54,161 bases of DNA from contig CALWTD010000017.1 in assembly GCA_944384395.1 (NCBI GenBank), positions 1 to 54,161 on the forward strand, in the 5' to 3' direction. Below the pieces are notes generated by a model. The model did no database searches, was not told the origin of the DNA, and saw only the letters and a list, made by a program, of their open reading frames with translations. Both the position numbers and the translations under genes were made by a program. The stretch comes from an uncultured Clostridia bacterium (GTDB lineage: Bacteria > Bacillota > Clostridia > Christensenellales > UBA1242). Positions within the stretch are counted from its first letter, which is position 1. Each line of letters starts with the position of its first letter. Below, one piece after another: positions 36,819 through 45,096 of the stretch.

Positions 36819-37871
36819 ATGAAACAATTAAAAATTGTACTACTTATTATTGGCACAATTATAGGTGCTGGATTTGTATCTGGAAAAGAAATTAGTTCTT
36901 TTTTTAGTATTTTTGGATATTATTCTTTTATTTTTATTATTCCAATATTTTTTTTATTGTATTATTTAATAAATAAATTACTAATTTTAGGTTCAATTAA
37001 TAGAATAAATAATATAGATAAATTAAATTTAATTATATTTAAAAAAAACAATAAAATAATAAAAATATTTACCTTTATTTCTTTTATTATTTTATCATCA
37101 ACTATGATGAGTGCCATTCCAACTGCATTTAATATAAAAATGTACTCTTTTATGCACATATTAACTATTATTTTTATAATAATAATATCGTGCATAGCAA
37201 TTTACAAAGATATTTCCTTTATAAAAAACTTATGCACGATTATTGTTCCAATTATTTTAATTTTAATGGTTGTTGTATGTTTTGTAAATATTAAACAACC
37301 ATCAAATATTCTTCTTTCAAATATTATTTTACTTCCATACAATGTTTTAACTTATGTTTGCAGAAATATATTTCTTTCTTACTTTGTTATTGCAAAATCT
37401 AGTTATGGCCTTAAATCAAAAGAATGCAAACAAATAAGTTTAATCACTTCTATTATTTTAAGTTTTATAATGGCATTTGTAATATATATCGAATTAGGAA
37501 ACGCCGACTATCTTACTTCAAGTATGCCACTTTTATTCTTATCTCAAAAATATAATATTTTATATATTTTATATTTAATTGTTTTACAATTTGCAATTTT
37601 TACAACTTTAATTTCTACACTTTTAACACTAAAATCGTTTTTTAAATTTAAACACAAAATTTTTAATGTTATTGTTCCAACACTTATTTGTGCAATTTTG
37701 TCATTTATTTCATTCGATTATTTTGTAATATACTTGTACCCTGTTATTGGAATTTTCGGTTTTTATTTATTATTTTATTTAATGCCTTTTAACTTTTCTT
37801 TCCAAAATACCAACCAAAATATACATAAGGCAAGCCAAGAAACACAAAACAACAGTGGAAGACATAACTAA
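36819..37871 (+). CDS. YkvI family membrane transporter
   Basis: A 350-residue, very hydrophobic and AT-rich protein with about ten membrane segments. The N-terminus IIGTIIGAGFVSGKEISSFF (GAGFxSGxE) is diagnostic of YkvI-type proteins, which are related to sodium-coupled amino-acid transporters; substrate unknown. No Shine-Dalgarno sequence precedes the ATG. Its last 31 codons overlap antisense the end of the convergent ABC permease; this polar tail after the last membrane helix is probably not conserved. Confidence 0.8.
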   Translation: MKQLKIVLLIIGTIIGAGFVSGKEISSFFSIFGYYSFIFIIPIFFLLYYLINKLLILGSINRINNIDKLNLIIFKKNNKIIKIFTFISFIILSSTMMSAIPTAFNIKMYSFMHILTIIFIIIISCIAIYKDISFIKNLCTIIVPIILILMVVVCFVNIKQPSNILLSNIILLPYNVLTYVCRNIFLSYFVIAKSSYGLKSKECKQISLITSIILSFIMAFVIYIELGNADYLTSSMPLLFLSQKYNILYILYLIVLQFAIFTTLISTLLTLKSFFKFKHKIFNVIVPTLICAILSFISFDYFVIYLYPVIGIFGFYLLFYLMPFNFSFQNTNQNIHKASQETQNNSGRHN

Positions 37872-38591
37872 ATCCAGTTTAAACACTTGACCACCATAAA
37901 CAATTAAATAACCAAGCCCTGCTTTACTAACTAAATATTCGCCCATTATTGTACCTACCCAACTCATTCCAACATTTATCTTTAAAACAGATACAAATTC
38001 ACCAAAAGAGTTTGGAAGTATCAGTTTAAATAAAATCTGGAACTTGTTTGCCCCCATAGATTTCATAAGTGCTATTTTATCTTTGTCACAAGACAAAAAT
38101 GACGAAAGCATACTAAGTGTTGTTATTACAATACAAATTAAAATACACATCGTTATTATTGCAGGTGTTCCAGCACCGACCCAAATAATTATAACAGGTC
38201 CTAGTGCGATTTTTGGCAAAGCATTAAGTACTACAATATATGGGTCTAAAATGTTTCTAAGTTTATTGCTCCACCAAAGAAGTATAGCAATAAATGTACC
38301 AAGTGCCGTTGCCAAAATAAAGCCAACAATTGTTTCGTATAGTGTTATTCCAATATGGTATAACAAATTTCCATTTTTAAATGTGTCAACAAGTGTTACA
38401 AAAATTCGAGAAGGAGAACTTAGGAAAAATGGATCTAATACTTTTGTTGCTGTAAGTAATTCCCATAGTCCAATAATTGCACAAAAAATTAGTATTTGAG
38501 CAATTAGTGTTGTTGTTTTATCTACTTTTATTTTTTTTAAATATTTTTTATGTTCGAGCGAATAGTTATTTAACTTCCTCTTTTTTTTCAT
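37779..38591 (-). CDS. ABC importer permease (SsuC/TauC/ThiX-type)
   Basis: A 270-residue permease with about six membrane helices. It contains SPSRIFVTLVDTFKNGNL, LPKIALGPVIIIWVGAG and SMGANKFQILFKLILPNSF, the pattern of BPD-type permeases for nitrate, sulfonates, taurine or thiamine pyrimidine precursors. AAGGAG precedes the ATG, inside the overlapping 3' end of the ATPase gene (26-base overlap). It is the last gene of the importer operon and overlaps ykvI by 93 bases on the opposite strand. Confidence 0.9.
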   Translation of the reverse strand: MKKKRKLNNYSLEHKKYLKKIKVDKTTTLIAQILIFCAIIGLWELLTATKVLDPFFLSSPSRIFVTLVDTFKNGNLLYHIGITLYETIVGFILATALGTFIAILLWWSNKLRNILDPYIVVLNALPKIALGPVIIIWVGAGTPAIITMCILICIVITTLSMLSSFLSCDKDKIALMKSMGANKFQILFKLILPNSFGEFVSVLKINVGMSWVGTIMGEYLVSKAGLGYLIVYGGQVFKLDLVMSSTVVLCFLACLMYILVGILERKVKRH

Positions 38592-39345
38592 TTGATAACT
38601 CCTTCCATATTAAATCGAAGTATTTAGGAAATATAGTACTCTCTCTGCGTTTTAATGGAGTTTTAATATCTTGCAATTTAATATCTTGAATATATTTTAC
38701 TTTTGAAGGTCTATTTGTTAGCACAACAATTCTATCAGACATCGATATTGCCTCACTTATGTCATGCGTAACAGCAATAACCGTTTGTTTTTCATTAGTA
38801 ATTATTTGATGAACATCATCGCATACACTTAATTTTGTTTGATAATCAAGTGCAGAAAATGGTTCATCTAAAAGCAAAATTTTTGGTTGAAGTGCAAGCG
38901 TTCTAATTAGTGCAGCACGCTGACGCATTCCCCCAGAAAGTTGATATGGATAGCTATTTTTAAAATCGTATAATCCGTATTTTTTTAATAAATCATCAAC
39001 TCTTTCAATGCTTTCTTTATCTTTTGATTTTCCGTTTAATTCCAAGCCCAAAATAACATTTTTGTATATTGTTCGCCATTCAAAAAGATGGTCTCGTTGA
39101 AACATATAACCAATGGTAGTATTTTTATCAATAGGTTTATTCTCTAACAAAACTTCACCACCACTTGGCTTTAATAATCCAGCTATTAGTGAAAGAATAG
39201 TTGTTTTTCCACAACCACTAGGTCCCACAATAGACAAATATTCATTCTTTTTTACAGAAAATGTTATATTATCTAGTGCAAGTACTTCTTTCTCTTTTGT
39301 ATGGTATGAAAGTGAAACATCTTTTAATTGTAAATAATTGTCCAT
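38566..39345 (-). CDS. ABC importer ATP-binding protein (SsuB/TauB/ThiZ-type)
   Basis: A 259-residue ATPase with Walker A GPSGCGKT (41-48), signature LSGGMRQRA (136-144) and Walker B ILLLDEPFSALD (156-167). The Q-loop region MFQRDHLFEWRTI is typical of the nitrate/sulfonate/taurine/pyrimidine importer group. AGGAGG lies about 12 bases upstream of the ATG. A terminator separates it from the binding-protein gene upstream. Confidence 0.92.
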   Translation of the reverse strand: MDNYLQLKDVSLSYHTKEKEVLALDNITFSVKKNEYLSIVGPSGCGKTTILSLIAGLLKPSGGEVLLENKPIDKNTTIGYMFQRDHLFEWRTIYKNVILGLELNGKSKDKESIERVDDLLKKYGLYDFKNSYPYQLSGGMRQRAALIRTLALQPKILLLDEPFSALDYQTKLSVCDDVHQIITNEKQTVIAVTHDISEAISMSDRIVVLTNRPSKVKYIQDIKLQDIKTPLKRRESTIFPKYFDLIWKELSNEKKEEVK

Positions 39346-39400
39346 TTTTTCACTTTGTCCTCCTCAAATCATTGTACTAACAATAATAAAAAAATGTTAA

Positions 39401-39426
39401 AAAAATACAGCGTTAGCTGTATTTTT
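39401..39426 (-). terminator. Terminator/attenuator inside the ABC importer operon
   Basis: A perfect 11-base-pair stem, AAAAATACAGC (39401-39411) with its complement 39416-39426, four-base loop, followed on the minus strand by more T residues. It lies after the binding-protein gene and before the ATPase gene, and should make binding protein exceed transporter. Confidence 0.8.
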
Positions 39427-39439
39427 ATTTAATATTGAA

Positions 39440-40456
39440 TTATATAAAATATTCAACAACTCTATTTGCTATTGTATTGTCTACAACATCGCTAAACTTA
39501 ACTTTTTCATCAAGTTCGCCCGCAGATATTATTATGTCTTGAAGTCTGTCAAAAGCCGTTTGAGTCATTGCTGGATTATCTACCCATGCATCACAACTAA
39601 CATAACTTTGAATAGCAGTTACTATATTTTGATCAGAAAAACCTTGAAAAGATGGCTTTAAACTTTTTGCAATATCTTCAATGCTTGCTTTTAATAAAAA
39701 TCTATAACCTCTATAAACAGCTCTTAAAAATCGTTCAACATCTTGCGAATTTTCCTCAATATAACCTTTTTTTGCTATAAAAGCAGTATATGGAACTTCG
39801 CCACTGAGCTGGCCTACTGATGCAACAATGTGATAGCCTTTTTCTTCACAAAGTTCACTTGCCGTTGGTTCAAAAAGAGTACAAAAATCTGCATCAGTCG
39901 AATCAAATACGCTTGCAGTTAGGTCAAAAGCAACATCAGTCCTTAAATTAACATGATTTTGTCCTGTACCAATAGTAAGTCCTGCTTGCTTTATTGCATA
40001 TTCAAGAGTCATTGCAGGAACACCACCCTTTCTTCCACCAATAATTTCCTTACCCACTAAATCTGCAAGTGTAAAGTTTTCATATGGCATTTTAGACACA
40101 ATAAAAGAGCCATCTCTTTTGGTAAGTTGACCAAATACAACAGGTTTATCTTGTGCCCCACCTTCTGTTACATATATTGCTGCTTCTGGTCCCATAAGAC
40201 CAATATCGGCATCTCCAGAGAGAAGTGCTGTCATAGATTTATCTGCACCACCACCATTTGTTAATTCAACTTTTAAACCTTCTTGTTCAAAATAGCCATT
40301 GTTTATTGCAACATAAAGTGGTGCATAAAAAATACTATGCGTTACTTCGTTTACTTTAATTGTTTTTAATGTTTCATTTTCACCTTCACCACAACCATAA
40401 AGCGTAAATGTAAGCATAAGCATAAAAGCAATTAAAAGGACGCTTATTTTTTTCAT
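39440..40456 (-). CDS. ABC importer substrate-binding lipoprotein (NMT1/SsuA-like)
   Basis: A 338-residue lipoprotein. The signal peptide ends at Cys22 (LYGCGEG). The family motif SIFYAPLYVAINNGYFEQEG and the GGGADKSMTALLSGDADIGL stretch place it in the NMT1/THI5-SsuA group binding pyrimidine precursors, sulfonates, nitrate or similar small molecules. The substrate cannot be read from sequence. No TPP riboswitch or other leader RNA is seen upstream. AAGGAGG precedes the ATG. It begins the importer operon. Confidence 0.88.
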   Translation of the reverse strand: MKKISVLLIAFMLMLTFTLYGCGEGENETLKTIKVNEVTHSIFYAPLYVAINNGYFEQEGLKVELTNGGGADKSMTALLSGDADIGLMGPEAAIYVTEGGAQDKPVVFGQLTKRDGSFIVSKMPYENFTLADLVGKEIIGGRKGGVPAMTLEYAIKQAGLTIGTGQNHVNLRTDVAFDLTASVFDSTDADFCTLFEPTASELCEEKGYHIVASVGQLSGEVPYTAFIAKKGYIEENSQDVERFLRAVYRGYRFLLKASIEDIAKSLKPSFQGFSDQNIVTAIQSYVSCDAWVDNPAMTQTAFDRLQDIIISAGELDEKVKFSDVVDNTIANRVVEYFI

Positions 40457-40589
40457 TTATTCCTCCTTACTAAAAATATACTATTCTAAAATTTGTCAAT
40501 TTGTTAAAAAGTAAACTGACGCAATACAAAAATAAATTTTTCTAACAAATCAATAAAATAAAATTATTACAATTATTACAAATTTTGTA

Positions 40590-40618
40590 TTGAAATTTTA
40601 TTTTATAAGTGTTATACT
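40590..40618 (+). promoter_or_regulatory. Sigma-A promoter of the small membrane protein gene
   Basis: TTGAAA (40590-40595), 17 bases, TATACT (40613-40618) with an extended TG. It lies 22 bases upstream of the ATG at 40641. Confidence 0.7.
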
Positions 40619-40640
40619 TAATATAGTTTTAGGAGGATAT

Positions 40641-40871
40641 ATGTTGACATTACTTTTACAAGCAACATTAGTTGAGTTTTTATCTACACCAAACAAACTT
40701 GTTGGTATAATCCTTGCCATATTGGGTTTTGCACTTTCAATACTTGCAAAAAACATAACAAAAGTTGCAAGAAAAACGGACACAGTAAGCAGTAAAGACC
40801 CATTATATTTAATACTTTTGGCTGTTGCACTGTGTTTAATTATGGTAGGAATGATTGTAACTATATTTTAA
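40641..40871 (+). CDS. Small two-helix membrane protein
   Basis: A 76-residue protein with hydrophobic helices at about 18-36 and 54-75, separated by a basic, polar loop (NITKVARKTDTVSSKDP). AGGAGG lies five bases upstream of the ATG, which is preferred over the in-frame ATG at 40590 that falls on the promoter. It has its own promoter and terminator. I do not recognise the family; function unknown. Confidence 0.75.
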   Translation: MLTLLLQATLVEFLSTPNKLVGIILAILGFALSILAKNITKVARKTDTVSSKDPLYLILLAVALCLIMVGMIVTIF

Positions 40872-40874
40872 TAT

Positions 40875-40900
40875 AAAAAACCCTAAAAAAAGGGTTTTTT
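40875..40900 (+). terminator. Intrinsic terminator of the small membrane protein gene
   Basis: AAAAAACCCT (40875-40884) pairs with AGGGTTTTTT (40891-40900) around an A-rich loop, followed by more T. Confidence 0.85.
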
Positions 40901-40924
40901 TATTTTTATATTATTTTATTTATA

Positions 40925-40953
40925 TTGACTTAATATTAAATTTATTACATAAT
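40925..40953 (+). promoter_or_regulatory. Sigma-A promoter of rnhA (leaderless)
   Basis: TTGACT (40925-40930), 17 bases, CATAAT (40948-40953). The start point seven bases after the -10 box would be the A of the rnhA ATG at 40960. Confidence 0.6.
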
Positions 40954-40959
40954 AAAAAC

Positions 40960-41409
40960 ATGAAAAATATAATTCTCTACACAGATGGTGCGTGTTCAGG
41001 AAATCCAGGAATTGGTGGCTGGGGTTGCATTTTGGAATATAAAAATAATAAAAAAGAATTTTCAGGATATGAAGAAAACACCACAAATAACAGAATGGAA
41101 CTAATGGCAGTGATAAAAGGCTTAAAAGCATTAAAAGAACCTTGTAATGTTGATGTTTATTCCGATTCTGCGTATGTTGTAAATGCTTTTAAAGAAAAAT
41201 GGTTAGAGTCTTGGCAACTAAATAATTGGAGAACAGCAAACAAAAAATTAGTCAAAAATGTTGACCTTTGGCAAGAACTTTTAAATCTTATGCAAGTTCA
41301 CAAAATAACATGGAACAAAGTTAAAGGACATTCAGATAATGAATACAACAATAGATGTGATTTTCTTGCAACAAACGAAATAGCAAAATTTAAACAAAAT
41401 AATCAATAA
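40960..41409 (+). CDS. rnhA: Ribonuclease HI
   Basis: Degrades RNA in RNA-DNA hybrids. The four catalytic acidic residues are Asp9 (ILYTDGACSGNPG), Glu47 (NRMELMA), Asp69 (VYSDSAYVV) and Asp134 (NNRCDFLA), with His124 in KGHSDNEYN. The length of 149 residues matches the single-domain bacterial enzyme. There is no ribosome binding site before the ATG and the promoter predicts a leaderless mRNA. It is convergent with the zinc-ribbon gene and shares its terminator. Confidence 0.95.
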   Translation: MKNIILYTDGACSGNPGIGGWGCILEYKNNKKEFSGYEENTTNNRMELMAVIKGLKALKEPCNVDVYSDSAYVVNAFKEKWLESWQLNNWRTANKKLVKNVDLWQELLNLMQVHKITWNKVKGHSDNEYNNRCDFLATNEIAKFKQNNQ

Positions 41410-41438
41410 AAAAATGTGATTATCAATCACATTTTTTT
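41408..41438. terminator. Bidirectional terminator between rnhA and the zinc-ribbon gene
   Basis: A perfect 14-base-pair stem (41408-41421 with 41425-41438) built on ATGTGATT, with A and T runs on either side, shared by two convergent genes. Confidence 0.9.
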
Positions 41439-42135
41439 ATTCAAAATATATAATTCTTCTACAATGTTCGCACTCTAAAAAGCCATTTTCTTTCAGTTTT
41501 TGCAAACTTGCTGATGGCAATTCCATTCTACAACCACCACAAGTTTTATCGATTAGTGGAACTAATACTGGATACATTTTATCTGCCCTTCTTTGTTTGT
41601 ACTTTGCTAAATACACAGGGTCAATGCCACTTTCTAGTTTTTTTATTTCTTGTCTTTTCTTTTCTATTTCTGGCATAATTTCACTTTGTTTTTTCTCATA
41701 TGCTGTTTTGTGTGCAGAATATTTTTGTTTTGCAACATTATATCTCTTTTTAGTATTTTCAAATTCGCTTAAAATTGCGTTTACTCTTTCTGCCAAATAC
41801 ATTAACTTTTTCTCTAAAATTGACATATTATTAATTAAATCACTAGCAACTGTGCTGACATTTGTTAAATCATTTTCGCTTATTTTGTCTAATTTAGTGT
41901 TTAAAACAACACCACAAGACTTTAAATTTTCGTTATATGTTTTTTCAAGATTTTTATATTCTTGAATTAAAGCATTTGCTTCTTTGTCTAGTGATGTTGA
42001 TTTGTTTTGTGCATCCTTAACAACACCTATCATGCTTTGATAGATTTTTTTATCTTCATTGTTTTCAAGTTGTCTTTCAAGTTTTATTATATCAAAATCT
42101 TTTTTTTGATATTCCAATATTTTTTCTATTTTCAT
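41437..42135 (-). CDS. Coiled-coil protein with C4 zinc ribbon (DUF164 family)
   Basis: A 232-residue protein. Residues 10-180 are charged and helical, predicted as a long antiparallel coiled coil. The C-terminus has a zinc ribbon formed by CGGC and CEHC. This family is widely conserved and often lies near rpoD or RNase H genes; its biochemical role is uncertain (nucleic-acid binding is suggested by structure). GGAGA precedes the ATG. It follows rpoD by 30 bases and ends the dnaG-rpoD operon. Confidence 0.85.
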   Translation of the reverse strand: MKIEKILEYQKKDFDIIKLERQLENNEDKKIYQSMIGVVKDAQNKSTSLDKEANALIQEYKNLEKTYNENLKSCGVVLNTKLDKISENDLTNVSTVASDLINNMSILEKKLMYLAERVNAILSEFENTKKRYNVAKQKYSAHKTAYEKKQSEIMPEIEKKRQEIKKLESGIDPVYLAKYKQRRADKMYPVLVPLIDKTCGGCRMELPSASLQKLKENGFLECEHCRRIIYFE

Positions 42136-42165
42136 GAGTTCTCCTAATAATAAGAATAATTGCTT

Positions 42166-43221
42166 TTATTCCATAAAGTCAACAAGTTTTTTACTTCTGT
42201 TTGGATTTCTTAATTTTCTTAGTGCTTTTGCTTCAATTTGTCTAATTCTTTCTCTTGTTACATTAAATTCTTTTCCAACTTCTTCTAGTGTTCTTGGATG
42301 TGAATCGTCTAGTCCATATCTTAATCTTATTACCTTTTGTTCCCTTGGTGTAAGCGTTTCAATAACACCTAACAGTTGTTCTCTTAACAAATTTTGAGTT
42401 GCAACTTCAACAGGTGATTTTACTGATTCGTCTTCAATAAAATCTGCCATTTTACTGTCTTCCTCTTCACCAACAGGATTATCTAGTGAAATAGGTTCTT
42501 GTGCTATTTTTTGAATTTCTGCAACTTTTTCTTCTGGAATGTCCATAGCTTTTGCAATTTCTTCACTTGTTGGGTCTCTGCCAAGGTCTTGAATAAGCTG
42601 TCTTTTTACTCTTGTTAGTTTATGAATTGTTTCAACCATATGAACTGGAATTCTAATAGTTCTGGCTTGATCTGCCATTGCACGAGTTATTGATTGTCTT
42701 ATCCACCATGTTGCATATGTTGAAAATCTAAATCCTTTTGTATGATCAAATTTTTCAACTGCTTTAAGAAGTCCAATATTACCTTCTTGAATTAAATCCA
42801 AAAATTGCATACTTGTCCTACCAGCATATCTTTTTGCTATACTTACAACAAGTCTTAAATTTGCTTCGGAAAGTTTTGCCTTTGCGTATTCATCACCATT
42901 AAGCATTCTTTTTGCAAGTTCAATTTCTTCATCACACGAAAGTAGTGGAACTTTACCTATGTCTTTTAAATACATTTTAACAGGGTCATCAACATTAACT
43001 TGTGCAACCAATTCGCTAAAATCTTCTTTTTCAATATCAGGGTTTTCAGCTTTGATAATTTTTATATTTGCCTTTTCTATTGCATTTGTAACTTGTTCTA
43101 TTTCTTCTGCTGATGCTTCATGCTTTAAAAGACGAAACATTATATCCTCTTCGTTTAACGAACCTTTTTTTGTTCCAATTTCTAATAATTTTTTTAATTC
43201 TTGTTCTATTTTGTCTCTCAA
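42166..43221 (-). CDS. rpoD: Housekeeping RNA polymerase sigma factor SigA (RpoD)
   Basis: A 351-residue primary sigma factor. Regions seen are 1.2 ([17 protein letters not shown]), 2 ([15 protein letters not shown], then [20 protein letters not shown]), 3 and 4.2 ([20 protein letters not shown]). The size is typical of Bacillota SigA without a long region 1.1. It starts with TTG, with GGAGG nine bases upstream and no suitable ATG nearby. It lies three bases after dnaG. Its expected recognition sequence (TTGACA-17-TATAAT with TGn) matches the promoters called here. Confidence 0.96.
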   Translation of the reverse strand: MRDKIEQELKKLLEIGTKKGSLNEEDIMFRLLKHEASAEEIEQVTNAIEKANIKIIKAENPDIEKEDFSELVAQVNVDDPVKMYLKDIGKVPLLSCDEEIELAKRMLNGDEYAKAKLSEANLRLVVSIAKRYAGRTSMQFLDLIQEGNIGLLKAVEKFDHTKGFRFSTYATWWIRQSITRAMADQARTIRIPVHMVETIHKLTRVKRQLIQDLGRDPTSEEIAKAMDIPEEKVAEIQKIAQEPISLDNPVGEEEDSKMADFIEDESVKSPVEVATQNLLREQLLGVIETLTPREQKVIRLRYGLDDSHPRTLEEVGKEFNVTRERIRQIEAKALRKLRNPNRSKKLVDFME

Positions 43222-43224
43222 AAT

Positions 43225-44988
43225 TTAATCCTCCAAAATTTTATTCCTTAGTTTTTTCTGTAACTCGCTTATTTGTTTTATTGTTTCTAGCCTTTTTTGT
43301 GTATCATCAATTTTCATGCTTTGTTCACTTAGATTTTTAATCATGCTTTTTAAATAATTTTCTCGTACCTTCCAAATACATTCGTTATAATATATTTTTG
43401 GATTGTCAACAAGTTCAAAATTATAATCAATTATATCCTTTATGTTTGGCTCATTTTCAACATCAAATAAATCATATAAAAAACTAATTAAAAATTTTTC
43501 ATTTTTATCATTATACTCTTTTAAAATTTCATACAATTTTATATATGATGGATTTACAAGATATTTTTTTAAATCAAAATCAAAATTCGCATAATCTTTT
43601 TTATAACACAAACTTGCCAAAATAAATTTTATTGATTTTACTTCTGCATCTTCGGTATAAACAACAGGTTGTTGCTGTGATATTTTTTCTTCTTTTTTAT
43701 CTATTAAATCTCGTTTTAAAACATCTGTTGGCACACCCGACAATTTTTTTATTACATCTAAATATACCTGTTTTTCACTATTTGTATTCAATTCATTTAC
43801 AATATTTAAGGCACTTTTTACAAATTTTGCTTTTTCGTCAACTTTGTTTAAATCAAATTGTTCCAATTTATTGATAATTTTAAACTCAACATAGTCGACT
43901 GCATTATCTAAAAGTTTTTGATATTCTTCTTTGCTATATTTTTTTATGTATTCGTCAGGGTCCATATTTTCGGGAATCTTTATTGCTCTTACATTTAACC
44001 CCTCACTAACCAATGTATCAATAGTTCTAATTGTTGCTTTTTGACCTGCAAAATCGCCATCAAGTGAAACAATAACATTATTACTTATATTTTTTAACAT
44101 TCTTGCATGAAGTGGAGTTAGTGCTGTTCCAAGGCAAGCAACACAATTACAAAATCCTGCTTGATTTAACGCAATGACATCCATTTGCCCTTCAACAATG
44201 ATTATGTAGTCGACATTTTGTTCTTGTTTTAATTTTTTAACAATGTTGATTCCATATAAATTTTTGCTTTTGTCAAAAACAATATTATTTGCTGAATTTT
44301 TATATTTTGCGTAGTCTGTTGGAACCAAACTTCTTGCGCTAAAACCAATGCATTCATCATGAATATTATATATTGGAAAAATCAATCTCTCGCCCATAGT
44401 ATCATAATATCTTCCATCTTTTTGATTTGCGATGCCTGCTAAAACTATTTCTTCCTCTTTAAATCCTTTTGATTTTAAATATGTAACCATTTCGGTCCAA
44501 TCAACAGAATAACCAATATGAAACTTGTCCAATTCTTTTTTGGTAAGTTTTCTTTTTTTAACATATTCTTGTGCTTTTACACTTGTCTTTCTATATAAAT
44601 TTTCTTCATAGTGTTTTGATGCTATATCCAATATTTTAAGTATTGTGTCTTTTGATTTTTTCTTTTCTTTTATATTATCATCCATGTAAAACGATGGTAT
44701 TTCCATATTTGCATTTTTTGCCAAAATTTCCACTGCTGTCATAAAATCGCAACTTTCCATCTTTTGAACAAATGTAATTACATCGCCATGCTCCTTACAA
44801 CCAAAGCAATGATAAAATTGTTCATATCCATTTACACAAAACGAAGGTGTTTTTTCATGATGAAAAGGACAACAAGCCCAATAATTTTTACCTTTTTGTT
44901 GCAACGAAAAATATCGCGACATTACTGAAATAATATCGTTTTTTGCCTTTAATTGTTCTAGCCAAGTTTCGTCAAAGCCTTTATTCAA
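43225..44988 (-). CDS. dnaG: DNA primase DnaG
   Basis: Synthesises RNA primers at the replication fork. The N-terminal CHC2 zinc finger has CCPFHHEKTPSFCV and YHCFGCKEHGD. The Toprim core has VEGQMDVIAL and SLDGDFAG, and a C-terminal helicase-binding region follows. The length of 587 residues is normal. The start is TTG. The likely ribosome binding site AGAGG lies 11 bases upstream but within a hairpin stem. The dnaG-rpoD pairing is ancient and conserved. Confidence 0.96.
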   Translation of the reverse strand: MNKGFDETWLEQLKAKNDIISVMSRYFSLQQKGKNYWACCPFHHEKTPSFCVNGYEQFYHCFGCKEHGDVITFVQKMESCDFMTAVEILAKNANMEIPSFYMDDNIKEKKKSKDTILKILDIASKHYEENLYRKTSVKAQEYVKKRKLTKKELDKFHIGYSVDWTEMVTYLKSKGFKEEEIVLAGIANQKDGRYYDTMGERLIFPIYNIHDECIGFSARSLVPTDYAKYKNSANNIVFDKSKNLYGINIVKKLKQEQNVDYIIIVEGQMDVIALNQAGFCNCVACLGTALTPLHARMLKNISNNVIVSLDGDFAGQKATIRTIDTLVSEGLNVRAIKIPENMDPDEYIKKYSKEEYQKLLDNAVDYVEFKIINKLEQFDLNKVDEKAKFVKSALNIVNELNTNSEKQVYLDVIKKLSGVPTDVLKRDLIDKKEEKISQQQPVVYTEDAEVKSIKFILASLCYKKDYANFDFDLKKYLVNPSYIKLYEILKEYNDKNEKFLISFLYDLFDVENEPNIKDIIDYNFELVDNPKIYYNECIWKVRENYLKSMIKNLSEQSMKIDDTQKRLETIKQISELQKKLRNKILED

Positions 44989-45048
44989 AAGAAAAAATAC
45001 CTCTTTTAATCAAATACAACAACATTATTCGACACTAAAAAGGTATTT
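44989..45048 (-). promoter_or_regulatory. Hairpin sequestering the dnaG ribosome binding site
   Basis: On the minus strand AAATACCT (45041-45048) pairs with AGGTATTT (44995-45002), extended by TTTTA/TAAAA past a single bulged base; the loop is 27 bases. The 3' arm contains the dnaG Shine-Dalgarno AGAGG and is followed by TTTTTT just before the TTG start. It may act as an attenuator, a translational switch, or simply the terminator of the upstream penicillin-binding-protein gene. Confidence 0.55.
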
Positions 45049-45096
45049 CCTTTATTTTTTTAAAATTTTGTTATAAAAATATTACATAAGTTTCTT

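Noticed and set aside
40457..40640. A riboswitch (for example TPP) before the ABC importer
   Set aside because: The region is nearly pure A/T with no conserved riboswitch core; only a tandem AATTATTAC repeat at 40562-40579 was seen, which may be chance.
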